This document shows positions 1 to 8,141 of a stretch of DNA of 64,000 bases, in pieces. Within the stretch, counting starts at the first letter, position 1. The number at the start of each line of letters is the position of its first letter. The position numbers were made by a program, and so were the translations under genes. Under the pieces are notes generated by a model, which was not told where the DNA came from, made no database searches, and worked only from the letters and a program-made list of their open reading frames with translations. The DNA comes from JAKSSM01 sp045629065 (GTDB taxonomy: Bacteria; Bacillota; Clostridia; Peptostreptococcales; Anaerovoracaceae). The stretch is from assembly GCA_045629065.1 (NCBI GenBank), contig JAZQQK010000034.1:112654-176653 (forward strand). Direction: 5' to 3'.

Positions 1-1254
1 TGTTAAGATAACCTTGGACGCATATTTATTTGCGATTGTTCCAAGGTCTTTTCTTCTATTGAATGCCTTGTCACCAGAAGCTCCAAATACCATCATAATC
101 TTTCTATCTGGATATAACTGACGAATATTAGTCATAAATGTTTCACCAGAAAGTGTGTTGTGAGCAGCGTCGACTACTGCTTCAACATCCTTGTCTTTAA
201 ATTCAAAGACTTCCATTCTGCCTGCAACATGTGCATGTGCTAAACCAGCTTTAACATTTTCAAAAGGAATATCGAGTGCCCTAGCGATTGAAATAGCACA
301 TAGTGCGTTAACTGTGTTATAGAAACCACCGATAGCAACTTCAATATCTTCAACTTTTCCTTCGCATTTAAGCTTGAATGAGAGCTTTTTAGGAGTTGAT
401 ACTACATCATATCCGTAATAATCAGCACCTTCTACCCTACCGTATGTATAAACCTTTTTGCATCCCTTTTTAGCGGCTTCTAATACTTGTGATCTGTAAG
501 GCTCATCTAGTTCGAGGTTGACACATCCAATCTCTGATTGTTGGAAAATAATAAGTTTTGAAGCAAAATAATCTTCAATTGTTGGGTGCTCCCATTCATG
601 AATGTGATCACGTCCAAATGTAATAAATGCACCAACCTTATATTTCAAAGCTTGAGTTCTCTTGTACTTCAATGCTTGAGAAGAAGTTTCCATTACATGA
701 TATTTCAAGCCTGATTCTGCACAACTTGCAAGTATCTCGTGAAGTTCAAGCGTCTCTGGCGTTGTCATCTTTCTCGCAAGTACTTTTTCCTTACCATCGA
801 AATTATAGATGCCAGAGCAAAAGCCAGCCTCTGGTAGGCCATTCTTTGCGCAATAATCATCAATAATTGCTTTTACGAATGTTGCTGTTGTTGACTTGCC
901 TTTAGTGCCTGTGATACCAACCATTTGGAGCTTTTCATTCCAGATTTCATCCCAGAAGAAACTTCCAATATCAGTTAAGGCTTCACGCATATCATTGATA
1001 ACTATATAAGGTTTAGTGTTATCAATTACAGTTTCAGCAACATAGCAAAATGCACCATTATCAAATGCTTCTTGAAGGTATTCTGTATGGAACTTCCTAC
1101 CCTTAGCTACGAACATAGTTCCTGGCTTAATATTTTTAGAATTGTATGAAATGTATTCTACCTGATTTTCTCCGGCTTTCATGAGATTAGATTCTACAAC
1201 TAATCCTTTAACCGTCAACATTTTAAGAAAATCGCCGAATGTTTTTTTAGCCAT
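1..1254 (-). CDS. murE: MurE-like Mur ligase (UDP-N-acetylmuramyl peptide synthase), 3' end cut by window edge
   Basis: The first 418 codons are visible, starting at an ATG preceded by AGGAGATATT. The order is that of a Mur ligase: an N-terminal UDP-MurNAc-binding region, the ATP P-loop TGTKGKST near residues 115-122, TTPETLELH, then METSSQAL and a GRDHIHEW...YFASK stretch whose Lys matches the carbamylated lysine of the family. A C-terminal-domain segment FGASGDKAFNRRKDLG follows. The family adds the third amino acid to the peptidoglycan stem peptide in the cytoplasm. Several motifs differ from textbook MurE (METSSQAL where EVSSHAL is usual), so this may be a MurE-like paralogue. The DNPR/DDPR motif that would separate diaminopimelate from lysine specificity lies outside the window. 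Confidence 0.8.
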   Translation of the reverse strand, partial: MAKKTFGDFLKMLTVKGLVVESNLMKAGENQVEYISYNSKNIKPGTMFVAKGRKFHTEYLQEAFDNGAFCYVAETVIDNTKPYIVINDMREALTDIGSFFWDEIWNEKLQMVGITGTKGKSTTATFVKAIIDDYCAKNGLPEAGFCSGIYNFDGKEKVLARKMTTPETLELHEILASCAESGLKYHVMETSSQALKYKRTQALKYKVGAFITFGRDHIHEWEHPTIEDYFASKLIIFQQSEIGCVNLELDEPYRSQVLEAAKKGCKKVYTYGRVEGADYYGYDVVSTPKKLSFKLKCEGKVEDIEVAIGGFYNTVNALCAISIARALDIPFENVKAGLAHAHVAGRMEVFEFKDKDVEAVVDAAHNTLSGETFMTNIRQLYPDRKIMMVFGASGDKAFNRRKDLGTIANKYASKVILT

Positions 1255-1262
1255 AATATCTC

Positions 1263-2033
1263 CTAGTCTTGCTGATTATTAATTGGAACTAATTTTTCTA
1301 TTGCTAAATCATAGAAAGCAGATGATGCGATCTCTACATATATAAATACAAAGCAAATTGGAATGAATAGAGCCCACTTAACAATAAATGTAATAATATC
1401 ATTGTCTGGCATAGTGAGGATTCCTGCTCTAATGAATGCTTCAAAGAAGGATTCAGGAAGAGATGCTAAGAACCACCAACCGATGAATGATAAGTTAAGA
1501 CCAAAGAATTTCCACTTATTACCCATCATGATTCTGCTGGATTCTTTGAGACATTGATTAGCTGTAAGTTCTGGATGATCTACCATTACATAATAGGCTT
1601 GACTATATCTAAATACTGCAATAATTCCTGGAATTATAAAGAGTAAAGTCCAAAGGAATACTTTGATCATCATTAAAAGATTAAGCCAAAATGCTTTGCC
1701 AAAATGTTCAAATCCTTCAAATAATAATGAACCATCTGGCTTTCTAGTTCTTAAAAATGTAAGACAAGCAAATGCAAGTCCAAGTTGTAAAGGACCATCT
1801 AAGATAAATGCATAAATTCCAGAGCCAAAAGATACATTGGCTTCAATGATTTCTCCATTTAAATTAAAGCTTGAATCATAATTAAAGAAATAGTCTAAAA
1901 CATTGCCAACACCCATTGATAAGATAAGGAAAAGTGCAGCAAGTAAAGCCATCTTAAACCAGTTTTCTTTTAATGATTGCTTCGCAATTCCACGAATGAC
2001 TTTGCAACGCTCAGTAACAATATGATTATTCAT
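1263..2033 (-). CDS. DUF975 family integral membrane protein
   Basis: A 256-residue protein with several hydrophobic segments (about residues 20-45, 75-100, 115-140, 175-200 and 215-240 of the shortened form). The N-terminal R-x-x-A-x-x-x-L-K-x-x-W pattern (RGIAKQSLKENW) is typical of the DUF975/YciC-like group. An ATG 21 bases further upstream is in frame, but AAAGGAG sits 5 bases before the internal ATG used here, so the shorter start is preferred. Function of the family is unknown. It ends 8 bases before the Mur ligase start and probably shares its transcript. Its promoter overlaps that of the divergent thiamine-transporter gene. Confidence 0.75.
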   Translation of the reverse strand: MNNHIVTERCKVIRGIAKQSLKENWFKMALLAALFLILSMGVGNVLDYFFNYDSSFNLNGEIIEANVSFGSGIYAFILDGPLQLGLAFACLTFLRTRKPDGSLLFEGFEHFGKAFWLNLLMMIKVFLWTLLFIIPGIIAVFRYSQAYYVMVDHPELTANQCLKESSRIMMGNKWKFFGLNLSFIGWWFLASLPESFFEAFIRAGILTMPDNDIITFIVKWALFIPICFVFIYVEIASSAFYDLAIEKLVPINNQQD

Positions 2034-2066
2034 GTCGACTCCTTTGTTATTCATAATAATACCTAT

Positions 2067-2095
2067 TTGACATTATATGCTTTTTTGACTATAAT
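2067..2095 (+). promoter_or_regulatory. Sigma-A-type promoter of thiT
   Basis: TTGACA, a 17-base spacer and TATAAT match consensus at every position. The expected start falls at about 2102, just where the TPP riboswitch begins. Confidence 0.85.
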
Positions 2096-2100
2096 TTCAA
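2072..2100 (-). promoter_or_regulatory. Sigma-A-type promoter of the DUF975 gene
   Basis: On the minus strand, TTGAAA (2095-2100), a 17-base spacer and TATAAT (2072-2077). It occupies almost the same bases as the plus-strand thiT promoter, each -10 box abutting or overlapping the other's -35 box. Confidence 0.7.
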
Positions 2101-2190
2101 GTGTGCTAGGGGAGCTTTTGCTGAGATACCCAAATGTTTTGGGAACCCTCATTACCTGATGCGGTTAATACCGCCGTAGGAAAGCAGCAA
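2101..2190 (+). promoter_or_regulatory. TPP riboswitch (THI element)
   Basis: The conserved THI-box blocks are in order: AGGGGAGC, GCTGAGATACCC, a short hairpin, ACCCTCATTACCTGATG, then CGGTTAATACCGCCGTAGGAAAGC. These form the paired regions and pyrimidine/pyrophosphate sensing bulges of the thiamin pyrophosphate aptamer. It lies at the expected 5' end of the thiT transcript, so high TPP should lower transporter expression. Confidence 0.95.
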
Positions 2191-2212
2191 TACTAAAAAT
2201 ACTGCAGCATCC

Positions 2213-2233
2213 CCTCCATAAGGAGGTTTTTTT
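2213..2233 (+). terminator. Riboswitch expression platform: short hairpin covering the thiT ribosome binding site
   Basis: CCTCC, loop ATAA, GGAGG, then seven T residues directly before the ATG. The right arm GGAGG is also the only ribosome binding site of thiT. The element could act as an intrinsic terminator, as a site that hides the ribosome binding site, or both; the 5-bp stem is weak for a terminator. Confidence 0.65.
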
Positions 2234-2770
2234 ATGCAAAAAAATAAGCGAGAAGATTTAAGGCCTTTAGTGCTTTCCGCACTGCTAATTGGGCTAGCAC
2301 TTATTGCAAATAATTTATTAAAGTTCCATATGCCATACGGAGGGTCAATCACATTATGCAGCATGCTCTTTGTAGGGCTCTGTGGTTACTTTTCAGGGCC
2401 TAAATATGGATTCATGTCCGGATTTGCCTTTGGCATACTAAACGCACTTATAGGCGGTTTTACGGGCTTACATTGGATGTCATTTATACTAGACTATCTG
2501 CTTGCTTACACTGTCTTCGGTGTGACTGGACTATTTAGAAATAAAAAGTCGGGCTTATATATAGGATATAGTTTAGGAGTATTTGGTCGTTTCATTTGTA
2601 GTTGGTTGTCAGGTTGGCTAATATTCGGTTCATATGCACCTGCTGGTCAGGCCCCATGGCTCTATTCGTTAATTTATAACCTTTCATATATTGGTCCTGA
2701 ATTTATATTAACACTTATTATACTAGCGGTTCCACCGGTACATAATGCATTATATAAACTTAATAAATAA
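2234..2770 (+). CDS. thiT: Energy-coupled thiamine transporter ThiT (ECF S component)
   Basis: A 178-residue, six-helix membrane protein. The segments KFHMPYGGSITLCSML, YGFMSGFAFGILNALIGG and the C-terminal GSYAPAGQAPWLYSLIYN with conserved Trp/Tyr residues match the ThiT family, in which a loop after helix 1 and aromatic residues near helices 5-6 close over thiamine. ThiT works with the shared ECF module (EcfT plus two ATPases), not found in this window, to import thiamine. The TPP riboswitch directly upstream independently supports the substrate. The start is the ATG right after the GGAGG/T-run. It stands alone, followed by a hairpin shared with the convergent pyrophosphatase gene. Confidence 0.93.
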   Translation: MQKNKREDLRPLVLSALLIGLALIANNLLKFHMPYGGSITLCSMLFVGLCGYFSGPKYGFMSGFAFGILNALIGGFTGLHWMSFILDYLLAYTVFGVTGLFRNKKSGLYIGYSLGVFGRFICSWLSGWLIFGSYAPAGQAPWLYSLIYNLSYIGPEFILTLIILAVPPVHNALYKLNK

Positions 2771-2776
2771 TTAAAA

Positions 2777-2802
2777 AAGGCTTCCCAGAAATGGGAAGCC
2801 TT
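2777..2802 (-). terminator. Terminator between thiT and hppA
   Basis: AAGGCTTCCC, six-base loop, GGGAAGCCTT. In the minus direction it is followed by a run of T, so it ends the hppA transcript; in the plus direction the T-run is interrupted and termination of thiT is less certain. Confidence 0.8.
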
Positions 2803-2830
2803 ATTAATTCTTAATGATTTAAAAGTTAAA

Positions 2831-4858
2831 TTAGAATGTGAGTAATCCACCAATCTGAACAAAGAGTGGTGCAAATACTAATGATACAATTGTCATTAAC
2901 TTGATTAAGATGTTGATTGAAGGACCAGAAGTGTCCTTGAATGGGTCACCTACTGTATCTCCAATAACAGCAGCAGCGTGAGTTGCGGAACCCTTACCAC
3001 CACCGAAGCCACCTTCTACGAACTTCTTAGCGTTATCCCAAGCACCACCAGCGTTTGACATCATGATAGCCATGAGTACACCGGATGCAAGAGCACCACC
3101 GAGCATACCACCTAATGAAGCAGGTCCAAGAACGATGCCAACTAAAAGTGGAGCAACGATAGCCATAACACCAGGAACTACCATTTCGTGAATAGCAGCC
3201 TTTGTTGAGATATCTACGCACTTAGCGTAGTCAGGTTTTGAAGTGCCAGCCATGATTCCAGTATCTTCTCTAAATTGTCTACGAACTTCTTCGATCATCT
3301 TATTAGCTGATCTACCAACAGCATTCATAGTCATTGCGGAGAATAAGAATGGAAGCATTGCGCCGATGAATAAACCAATTACTACTAATGGGTTAAGCAA
3401 GTCAACACCTTGAAGAGTTAAGCCAGTAACTTCTGCATAGGATACGAATAATGCTAATGCAGTAAGTGCAGCTGAACCAATAGCGAATCCCTTACCAATA
3501 GCTGCTGTTGTGTTACCAACGGAGTCTAATTGGTCAGTGATGTTTCTAACTTCTTCAGGGAGTTCGGACATTTCTGCGATACCACCAGCGTTATCAGAAA
3601 CTGGACCATAAGCATCTACAGCAACTGTCATACCAGTTGTTGAAAGCATACCTACAGCAGCAAGTGCGATACCATAGATTCCAGCAAATGCATAAGCTAC
3701 ATAAACAGCTACGCAGATGAAGAGGATTGGCCATAATGTTGACATCATACCAACGCCTAAGCCGGAAATGATAGTAGTTGCAGCACCAGTTTGTGACTGG
3801 CTAGCGATTTCCTTTACATGCTTGTAATCAGCTGAAGTGTAGATTTCAGTAATCTTACCAATTAAGATACCGCAAACTAAACCAGCGATGATAGCCCAAG
3901 CATATGTTAAGCTTCCGAGGCAAACCTTGGAAAGAATAATTGTAGCGATAATTACGAGTACGCCAGAGATGTAAGTACCAGCATTTAAAGCGTTAGCTGG
4001 GTTCTTGCCTTCCTTACCTCTTACGCAAAGGATACCAATGATTGAAGCAATGATACCTACAGCGGAAATTAAGAGTGGGAATAAAGCAGCAGTTGCTTCT
4101 GAGAATGTAGCATTTTCAGCAGCATTTGCAACAGCAACACCAGCAAGAGTAACTGCGGAGATGATTGAACCAACATATGACTCGAATAAGTCAGATCCCA
4201 TACCAGCAACGTCGCCTACGTTGTCGCCTACGTTATCAGCGATAACTGCAGGGTTACGAGGGTCATCTTCTGGGATACCAGCTTCAACCTTACCAACGAG
4301 GTCTGCGCCTACGTCAGCAGCCTTAGTATAGATACCACCGCCTACACGTCCGAATAATGCCATTGAAGAAGCACCGAATCCGAAACCTGTGATGCATTGA
4401 GTAACTGTAGCTAAGTCAAGAACACAGAGAACAACGCCTAATCCTAAAAGTCCTAAGCCAGATACGCAAAGTCCCATAACGGCACCTGATCTGAAAGCAA
4501 CCTTTAAAGCCTTGTTCATACCGCCATCTTTAGCAGCTGCAGATGTTCTAACATTACCACGAGTAGCTACGTTCATTCCGAAGAATCCAGCGAGTACTGA
4601 AAGTAAAGCACCTACAACATAAAGAATGGAAGTTGTCCAGTCAATACCAAAGCCAATTGCAAGAATCAATACAACGATTACGATTGCCATTGCCTTGTAT
4701 TCTCTCTTTAAGAAAGCGAAAGCTCCTTCTCTAATGAATGAGGAGATTTCTTTCATACGGTCGTTACCAGCATTTGACTTCTTAATCCATGAAGAAAGGC
4801 AGAATGCAACGATAAGACCAACTGCTGCGCAAATGGCAGCAATAAGTGCAAAGTTCAT
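2831..4858 (-). CDS. hppA: Membrane-bound, K+-dependent ion-translocating pyrophosphatase
   Basis: A 675-residue polytopic protein with about 16 transmembrane segments, the usual size for this family. It hydrolyses PPi at the cytoplasmic face and pumps Na+ and/or H+ outward. Visible signatures are the PPi-binding DNVGDNVGDVAGMGSDL block, a second acidic motif DAYGPVSDNAGG, and a third near the C-terminus with GDTVGDPFKDTSGPS. Ala in NTTAAIGKG, where K+-independent enzymes have Lys, marks the K+-dependent class. Glu in DLFESYVGS is at the position seen in Na+-pumping members. The ATG after GGAGGTATTATTA is preferred to a TTG 15 bases upstream. It lies downstream of secG with a 22-base gap. Confidence 0.95.
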   Translation of the reverse strand: MNFALIAAICAAVGLIVAFCLSSWIKKSNAGNDRMKEISSFIREGAFAFLKREYKAMAIVIVVLILAIGFGIDWTTSILYVVGALLSVLAGFFGMNVATRGNVRTSAAAKDGGMNKALKVAFRSGAVMGLCVSGLGLLGLGVVLCVLDLATVTQCITGFGFGASSMALFGRVGGGIYTKAADVGADLVGKVEAGIPEDDPRNPAVIADNVGDNVGDVAGMGSDLFESYVGSIISAVTLAGVAVANAAENATFSEATAALFPLLISAVGIIASIIGILCVRGKEGKNPANALNAGTYISGVLVIIATIILSKVCLGSLTYAWAIIAGLVCGILIGKITEIYTSADYKHVKEIASQSQTGAATTIISGLGVGMMSTLWPILFICVAVYVAYAFAGIYGIALAAVGMLSTTGMTVAVDAYGPVSDNAGGIAEMSELPEEVRNITDQLDSVGNTTAAIGKGFAIGSAALTALALFVSYAEVTGLTLQGVDLLNPLVVIGLFIGAMLPFLFSAMTMNAVGRSANKMIEEVRRQFREDTGIMAGTSKPDYAKCVDISTKAAIHEMVVPGVMAIVAPLLVGIVLGPASLGGMLGGALASGVLMAIMMSNAGGAWDNAKKFVEGGFGGGKGSATHAAAVIGDTVGDPFKDTSGPSINILIKLMTIVSLVFAPLFVQIGGLLTF

Positions 4859-4880
4859 TAATAATACCTCCAAAAATTAA

Positions 4881-5114
4881 TTATTCAAATAAAGCGATAA
4901 GTACAAGGGAAAGAATAACGAAAATGATAGCTGCAATTGTAGTTACCTTTTCTAAGATTACATCGTAACCCTTGCTCTTTTTCTTACCGAATAATTGTTC
5001 AGCACCACCTGCGATGGAGCCGGATAAGCCAGCACTGTTACCAGATTGAAGCAAAACGCTTGCAATCAAGCAGAGGCTAGCTACTGCTAATAAAATCATT
5101 AAGAAAATTTTCAT
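4881..5114 (-). CDS. secG: Preprotein translocase subunit SecG
   Basis: A 77-residue protein with two transmembrane segments (about 3-22 and 54-75) joined by the conserved glycine-rich loop SGNSAGLSGSIAGGAEQLFGK. SecG is an auxiliary subunit of the SecYEG channel. The length and topology are normal. In clostridia it commonly closes the glycolytic gap-pgk-tpi cluster, as here. Confidence 0.93.
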   Translation of the reverse strand: MKIFLMILLAVASLCLIASVLLQSGNSAGLSGSIAGGAEQLFGKKKSKGYDVILEKVTTIAAIIFVILSLVLIALFE

Positions 5115-5174
5115 CTAATTACCTCCTAGTAATTTAACTAAGACATTTTAGCATAATGTATACAAGATTTCAAG

Positions 5175-5921
5175 TTAAAAGTTGATAATTTCTATAAAAT
5201 TGGAAGCTTTTAGGCTAGCGCCACCTACTAAACAGCCGTCAATTTCTGGCATGTTCATAATTTCTGGTGCATTCTCTGGCTTTACGCTTCCTCCATATTG
5301 AATAACAACTCTATCAGCTACTGAATCATCATATAGTTTGATCAATGTCTTTCTAACTGCGCTGCACATCTCTAAAGCTTGCTCGGGACTTGCCGTTTTA
5401 CCAGTACCAATAGCCCAGATAGGTTCATAAGCAATTACCAATTTTGAGACATCATCGCCACTAATGCCTTCGAGATCTTTTTCTAATTGACCAGATACAA
5501 CTTTAACCTGATTATTCTCCTCTCTCTCGGTGAGATTTTCGCCAACACATAAGATTGGAGTAATATCGGCTTTAAGCAAAGCTTTTAATTTAAGATTGAC
5601 AGTTTCATCGGTTTCATTGAAATATTGTCGTCTTTCAGAGTGTCCAACAATGCAATAATCCACGCCAATTTCTTTGAGCATAGGTACAGAAACTTCTCCG
5701 GTAAAAGCCCCCTCTTGTTCATAATGACAGTTTTGGGCGCCGACTCCTATGCCAGTTCCTTTGAATAAATCTACTAATGCCATAAGTTGAGGAAAAGGCG
5801 CACAAATAGCCGCCTTTACATCAGTATCTTTATATAGCTGTTTAAATTCATCAGCAAATTGCTTTGCTTCAGCAATTGTCTTATACATTTTCCAATTGCC
5901 ACAGATGAATGGATACTTCAT
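5175..5921 (-). CDS. tpiA: Triosephosphate isomerase
   Basis: A 248-residue TIM barrel that interconverts dihydroxyacetone phosphate and glyceraldehyde 3-phosphate. Catalytic Lys is in CGNWKMYKT (residue 11), catalytic His in IVGHSERRQYF, catalytic Glu in AYEPIWAIGTGK, and the phosphate-binding loop is YGGSVKPEN with GCLVGGASL. Length is standard. It follows a gap gene by 15 bases in the glycolytic run. Confidence 0.97.
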   Translation of the reverse strand: MKYPFICGNWKMYKTIAEAKQFADEFKQLYKDTDVKAAICAPFPQLMALVDLFKGTGIGVGAQNCHYEQEGAFTGEVSVPMLKEIGVDYCIVGHSERRQYFNETDETVNLKLKALLKADITPILCVGENLTEREENNQVKVVSGQLEKDLEGISGDDVSKLVIAYEPIWAIGTGKTASPEQALEMCSAVRKTLIKLYDDSVADRVVIQYGGSVKPENAPEIMNMPEIDGCLVGGASLKASNFIEIINF

Positions 5922-5936
5922 ATTTCCTCCTAAAAA

Positions 5937-6947
5937 TTAGATAAACTTTTTGAGATATTTTAAAGTTCTAATTAGCTGTGAAGTATAGCTGTTTTCATTA
6001 TCATACCATGCAACTACTCTAACTTCGAAGATGTGAGTACCGCACTGCTGTGCAAGTGTTTGTGTTGCATCGAATAATGAACCATATTCCATGCCGATAA
6101 CATCAGAAGATACAATTTCTTCTTCTGTGTAACCGAAGGATTCATCAGCAGCTTTACGCATTGCTTCATTGATACCTTCTACAGAAACAGTATCAGTCAT
6201 ATCCTTTAAAGTAGCATCGAGAATTGTGATTGAACCAGAAGCAACTGGAACACGTTGAGCGGAACCTATGAGCTTTCCAGCCAATTCAGGAATTACAAGT
6301 CCTATTGCTTTTGCAGCTCCTGTCGAGTTAGGAACGATATTGATGGCACCAGCTCTAGCACGTCTTAAGTCACCTTTTTTGTGAGGTCCGTCGAGTATCA
6401 TTTGATCGCCCGTATAAGCGTGAATTGTAGTCATGAAGCCAGTTCTTAATTCTCTATAATCAGCTAATGCTTTAGCCATAGGTGCTAAGCAGTTAGTTGT
6501 GCAGGAAGCGCCTGAGATAATGTTATCGTCTTTTGTTAATGTCTTTTCATTAACACCATAAACAATTGTAGGAAGGTCATTTCCTGCAGGAGCAGAGATT
6601 AGAACCTTTTTAGCGCCAGCATCGATATGAGCTTGAGATTTTGCCTTTGAAGTGTAGAAACCAGTACATTCAAGAACTACATCAACATCTAATTCTTTCC
6701 AAGGTAAATTCTTGGCATCAGCTTCTTTATAAATAGTAATCTTTCTGCCATCTACAGTGATACTGTTTTCATCATAAGTAATATCGTGTTTATATCTGCC
6801 CTGAACACTATCATATTTAAGTAAGTGTGCGAGCATTTTTGGCTCAGTCAAGTCGTTGATTGCAACAAGTTCCATGTCTTTGTCTTCAAAGATTTGTCTA
6901 AATGCAAGTCTACCGATTCTACCAAATCCATTAATAGCAACTTTCAT
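5937..6947 (-). CDS. gap: Glyceraldehyde-3-phosphate dehydrogenase, NAD-type copy
   Basis: A 336-residue class I GAPDH with Rossmann motif INGFGRIGR (5-13), an NAD-preferring Asp32 in AIND, catalytic Cys in SGASCTTNCLAP, and WYDNENSYTSQL near the C-terminus. It oxidises glyceraldehyde 3-phosphate to 1,3-bisphosphoglycerate. It is placed between pgk and tpiA. A second, divergent gap lies on the other side of pgk; this copy has the standard residues for NAD and is the likelier catabolic enzyme. Confidence 0.96.
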   Translation of the reverse strand: MKVAINGFGRIGRLAFRQIFEDKDMELVAINDLTEPKMLAHLLKYDSVQGRYKHDITYDENSITVDGRKITIYKEADAKNLPWKELDVDVVLECTGFYTSKAKSQAHIDAGAKKVLISAPAGNDLPTIVYGVNEKTLTKDDNIISGASCTTNCLAPMAKALADYRELRTGFMTTIHAYTGDQMILDGPHKKGDLRRARAGAINIVPNSTGAAKAIGLVIPELAGKLIGSAQRVPVASGSITILDATLKDMTDTVSVEGINEAMRKAADESFGYTEEEIVSSDVIGMEYGSLFDATQTLAQQCGTHIFEVRVVAWYDNENSYTSQLIRTLKYLKKFI

Positions 6948-6956
6948 ATTAACCTC

Positions 6957-8141
6957 CTATTTATCCATTATTACTTTAACACCTGGAAGAACTTTTCCTT
7001 CAAGAAATTCTAAGGAAGCTCCGCCACCTGTTGAAATATGTGTCATTTTATCAGCTAATTTAAATTGCTCTACCGCTGCTGCTGAATCGCCACCTCCAAT
7101 TACTGTGACAGCATCAACATTAGCCATAGCACAAGCTATGCTACGAGTTCCGTTTTCAAAATTAGGCATTTCAAAAACTCCCATAGGACCATTCCAAACA
7201 ATAGTCTTAGCATTTTTTATTACATCTGTATAAAGTTCGATTGTTTTAGGACCGATATCTAATGCCATCTTATCTTTAGGCATGTTTTCAGTTAGATAAG
7301 TTCCAAACTCAGTGTCATTTTTAAAATCTTTAGCACAAACACTGTCGAGAGGTAAATATAGTTTTACCCCCTTCTCTTTTGCCTTTTCGATGAGAGATTT
7401 TGCAAGATCGAGTGAGGCTTCATCAAGAATGGATGCGCCAGTTTCATATCCTTGAGCTTTAAGGAAAGTATAAGCCATTCCTCCACCAATAATTAGCCCG
7501 TCGACCTTTTCAAGAAGATTTGTAATTACTGGAATCTTGTCGGCCACCTTAGCACCTCCGAGTATAGCCACAAATGGTCTAACCGGATTTTCAACAGCTT
7601 CACCTAAAAATTTTACTTCCTTCTCTATCAAGAAGCCCGATACGCAAGGAAGGTAATCTGCAATCCCAGCTGTAGAAGCATGTGCTCTATGGGCTGTACC
7701 AAAAGCATCATTTACAAAAATATCTCCAAGATCGGCTAATTCTTTAGCAAATTCTGGTTCATTCTTAGTCTCTTCTTTTCTATATCTGACATTTTCAAGA
7801 AGCATTACATCTCCATCGTTCAATGAAGCTGCAGCCTCTTTAACTTTATCGCAAACAACCTTATCACAAGGAATGAATACAACATCCTTTCCTAAAAGTT
7901 TTTCTAAACGCTTAGCAACAGGTACCAATGAATATTCTGGCTTTGGTTCACCTTCAGGTCTTCCTAAATGTGACATTAAGATAACCTTAGCACCGTTTTC
8001 GATAAGATAGTTTATTGTCGGTAAAGCACTCACGATTCGGATGTCATCAGTAATATTGCCATCTTTGAGCGGAACATTAAAGTCGCATCTAACTAAAACG
8101 CGTTTGCCTTTTACATCAATGTCTTTAACCGTTTTTTTCAT
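6957..8141 (-). CDS. pgk: Phosphoglycerate kinase
   Basis: A 394-residue enzyme that makes ATP and 3-phosphoglycerate from 1,3-bisphosphoglycerate and ADP. The N-terminal RVLVRCDFNVPL signature, SHLGRPEG, the central FVAILGGAKVADKI hinge, GPMGVFE and the C-terminal nucleotide loop VIGGGDSAAAV are all visible. Its ATG shares one base with the end of the upstream gap stop codon, so the two are translationally coupled. Confidence 0.97.
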   Translation of the reverse strand: MKKTVKDIDVKGKRVLVRCDFNVPLKDGNITDDIRIVSALPTINYLIENGAKVILMSHLGRPEGEPKPEYSLVPVAKRLEKLLGKDVVFIPCDKVVCDKVKEAAASLNDGDVMLLENVRYRKEETKNEPEFAKELADLGDIFVNDAFGTAHRAHASTAGIADYLPCVSGFLIEKEVKFLGEAVENPVRPFVAILGGAKVADKIPVITNLLEKVDGLIIGGGMAYTFLKAQGYETGASILDEASLDLAKSLIEKAKEKGVKLYLPLDSVCAKDFKNDTEFGTYLTENMPKDKMALDIGPKTIELYTDVIKNAKTIVWNGPMGVFEMPNFENGTRSIACAMANVDAVTVIGGGDSAAAVEQFKLADKMTHISTGGGASLEFLEGKVLPGVKVIMDK

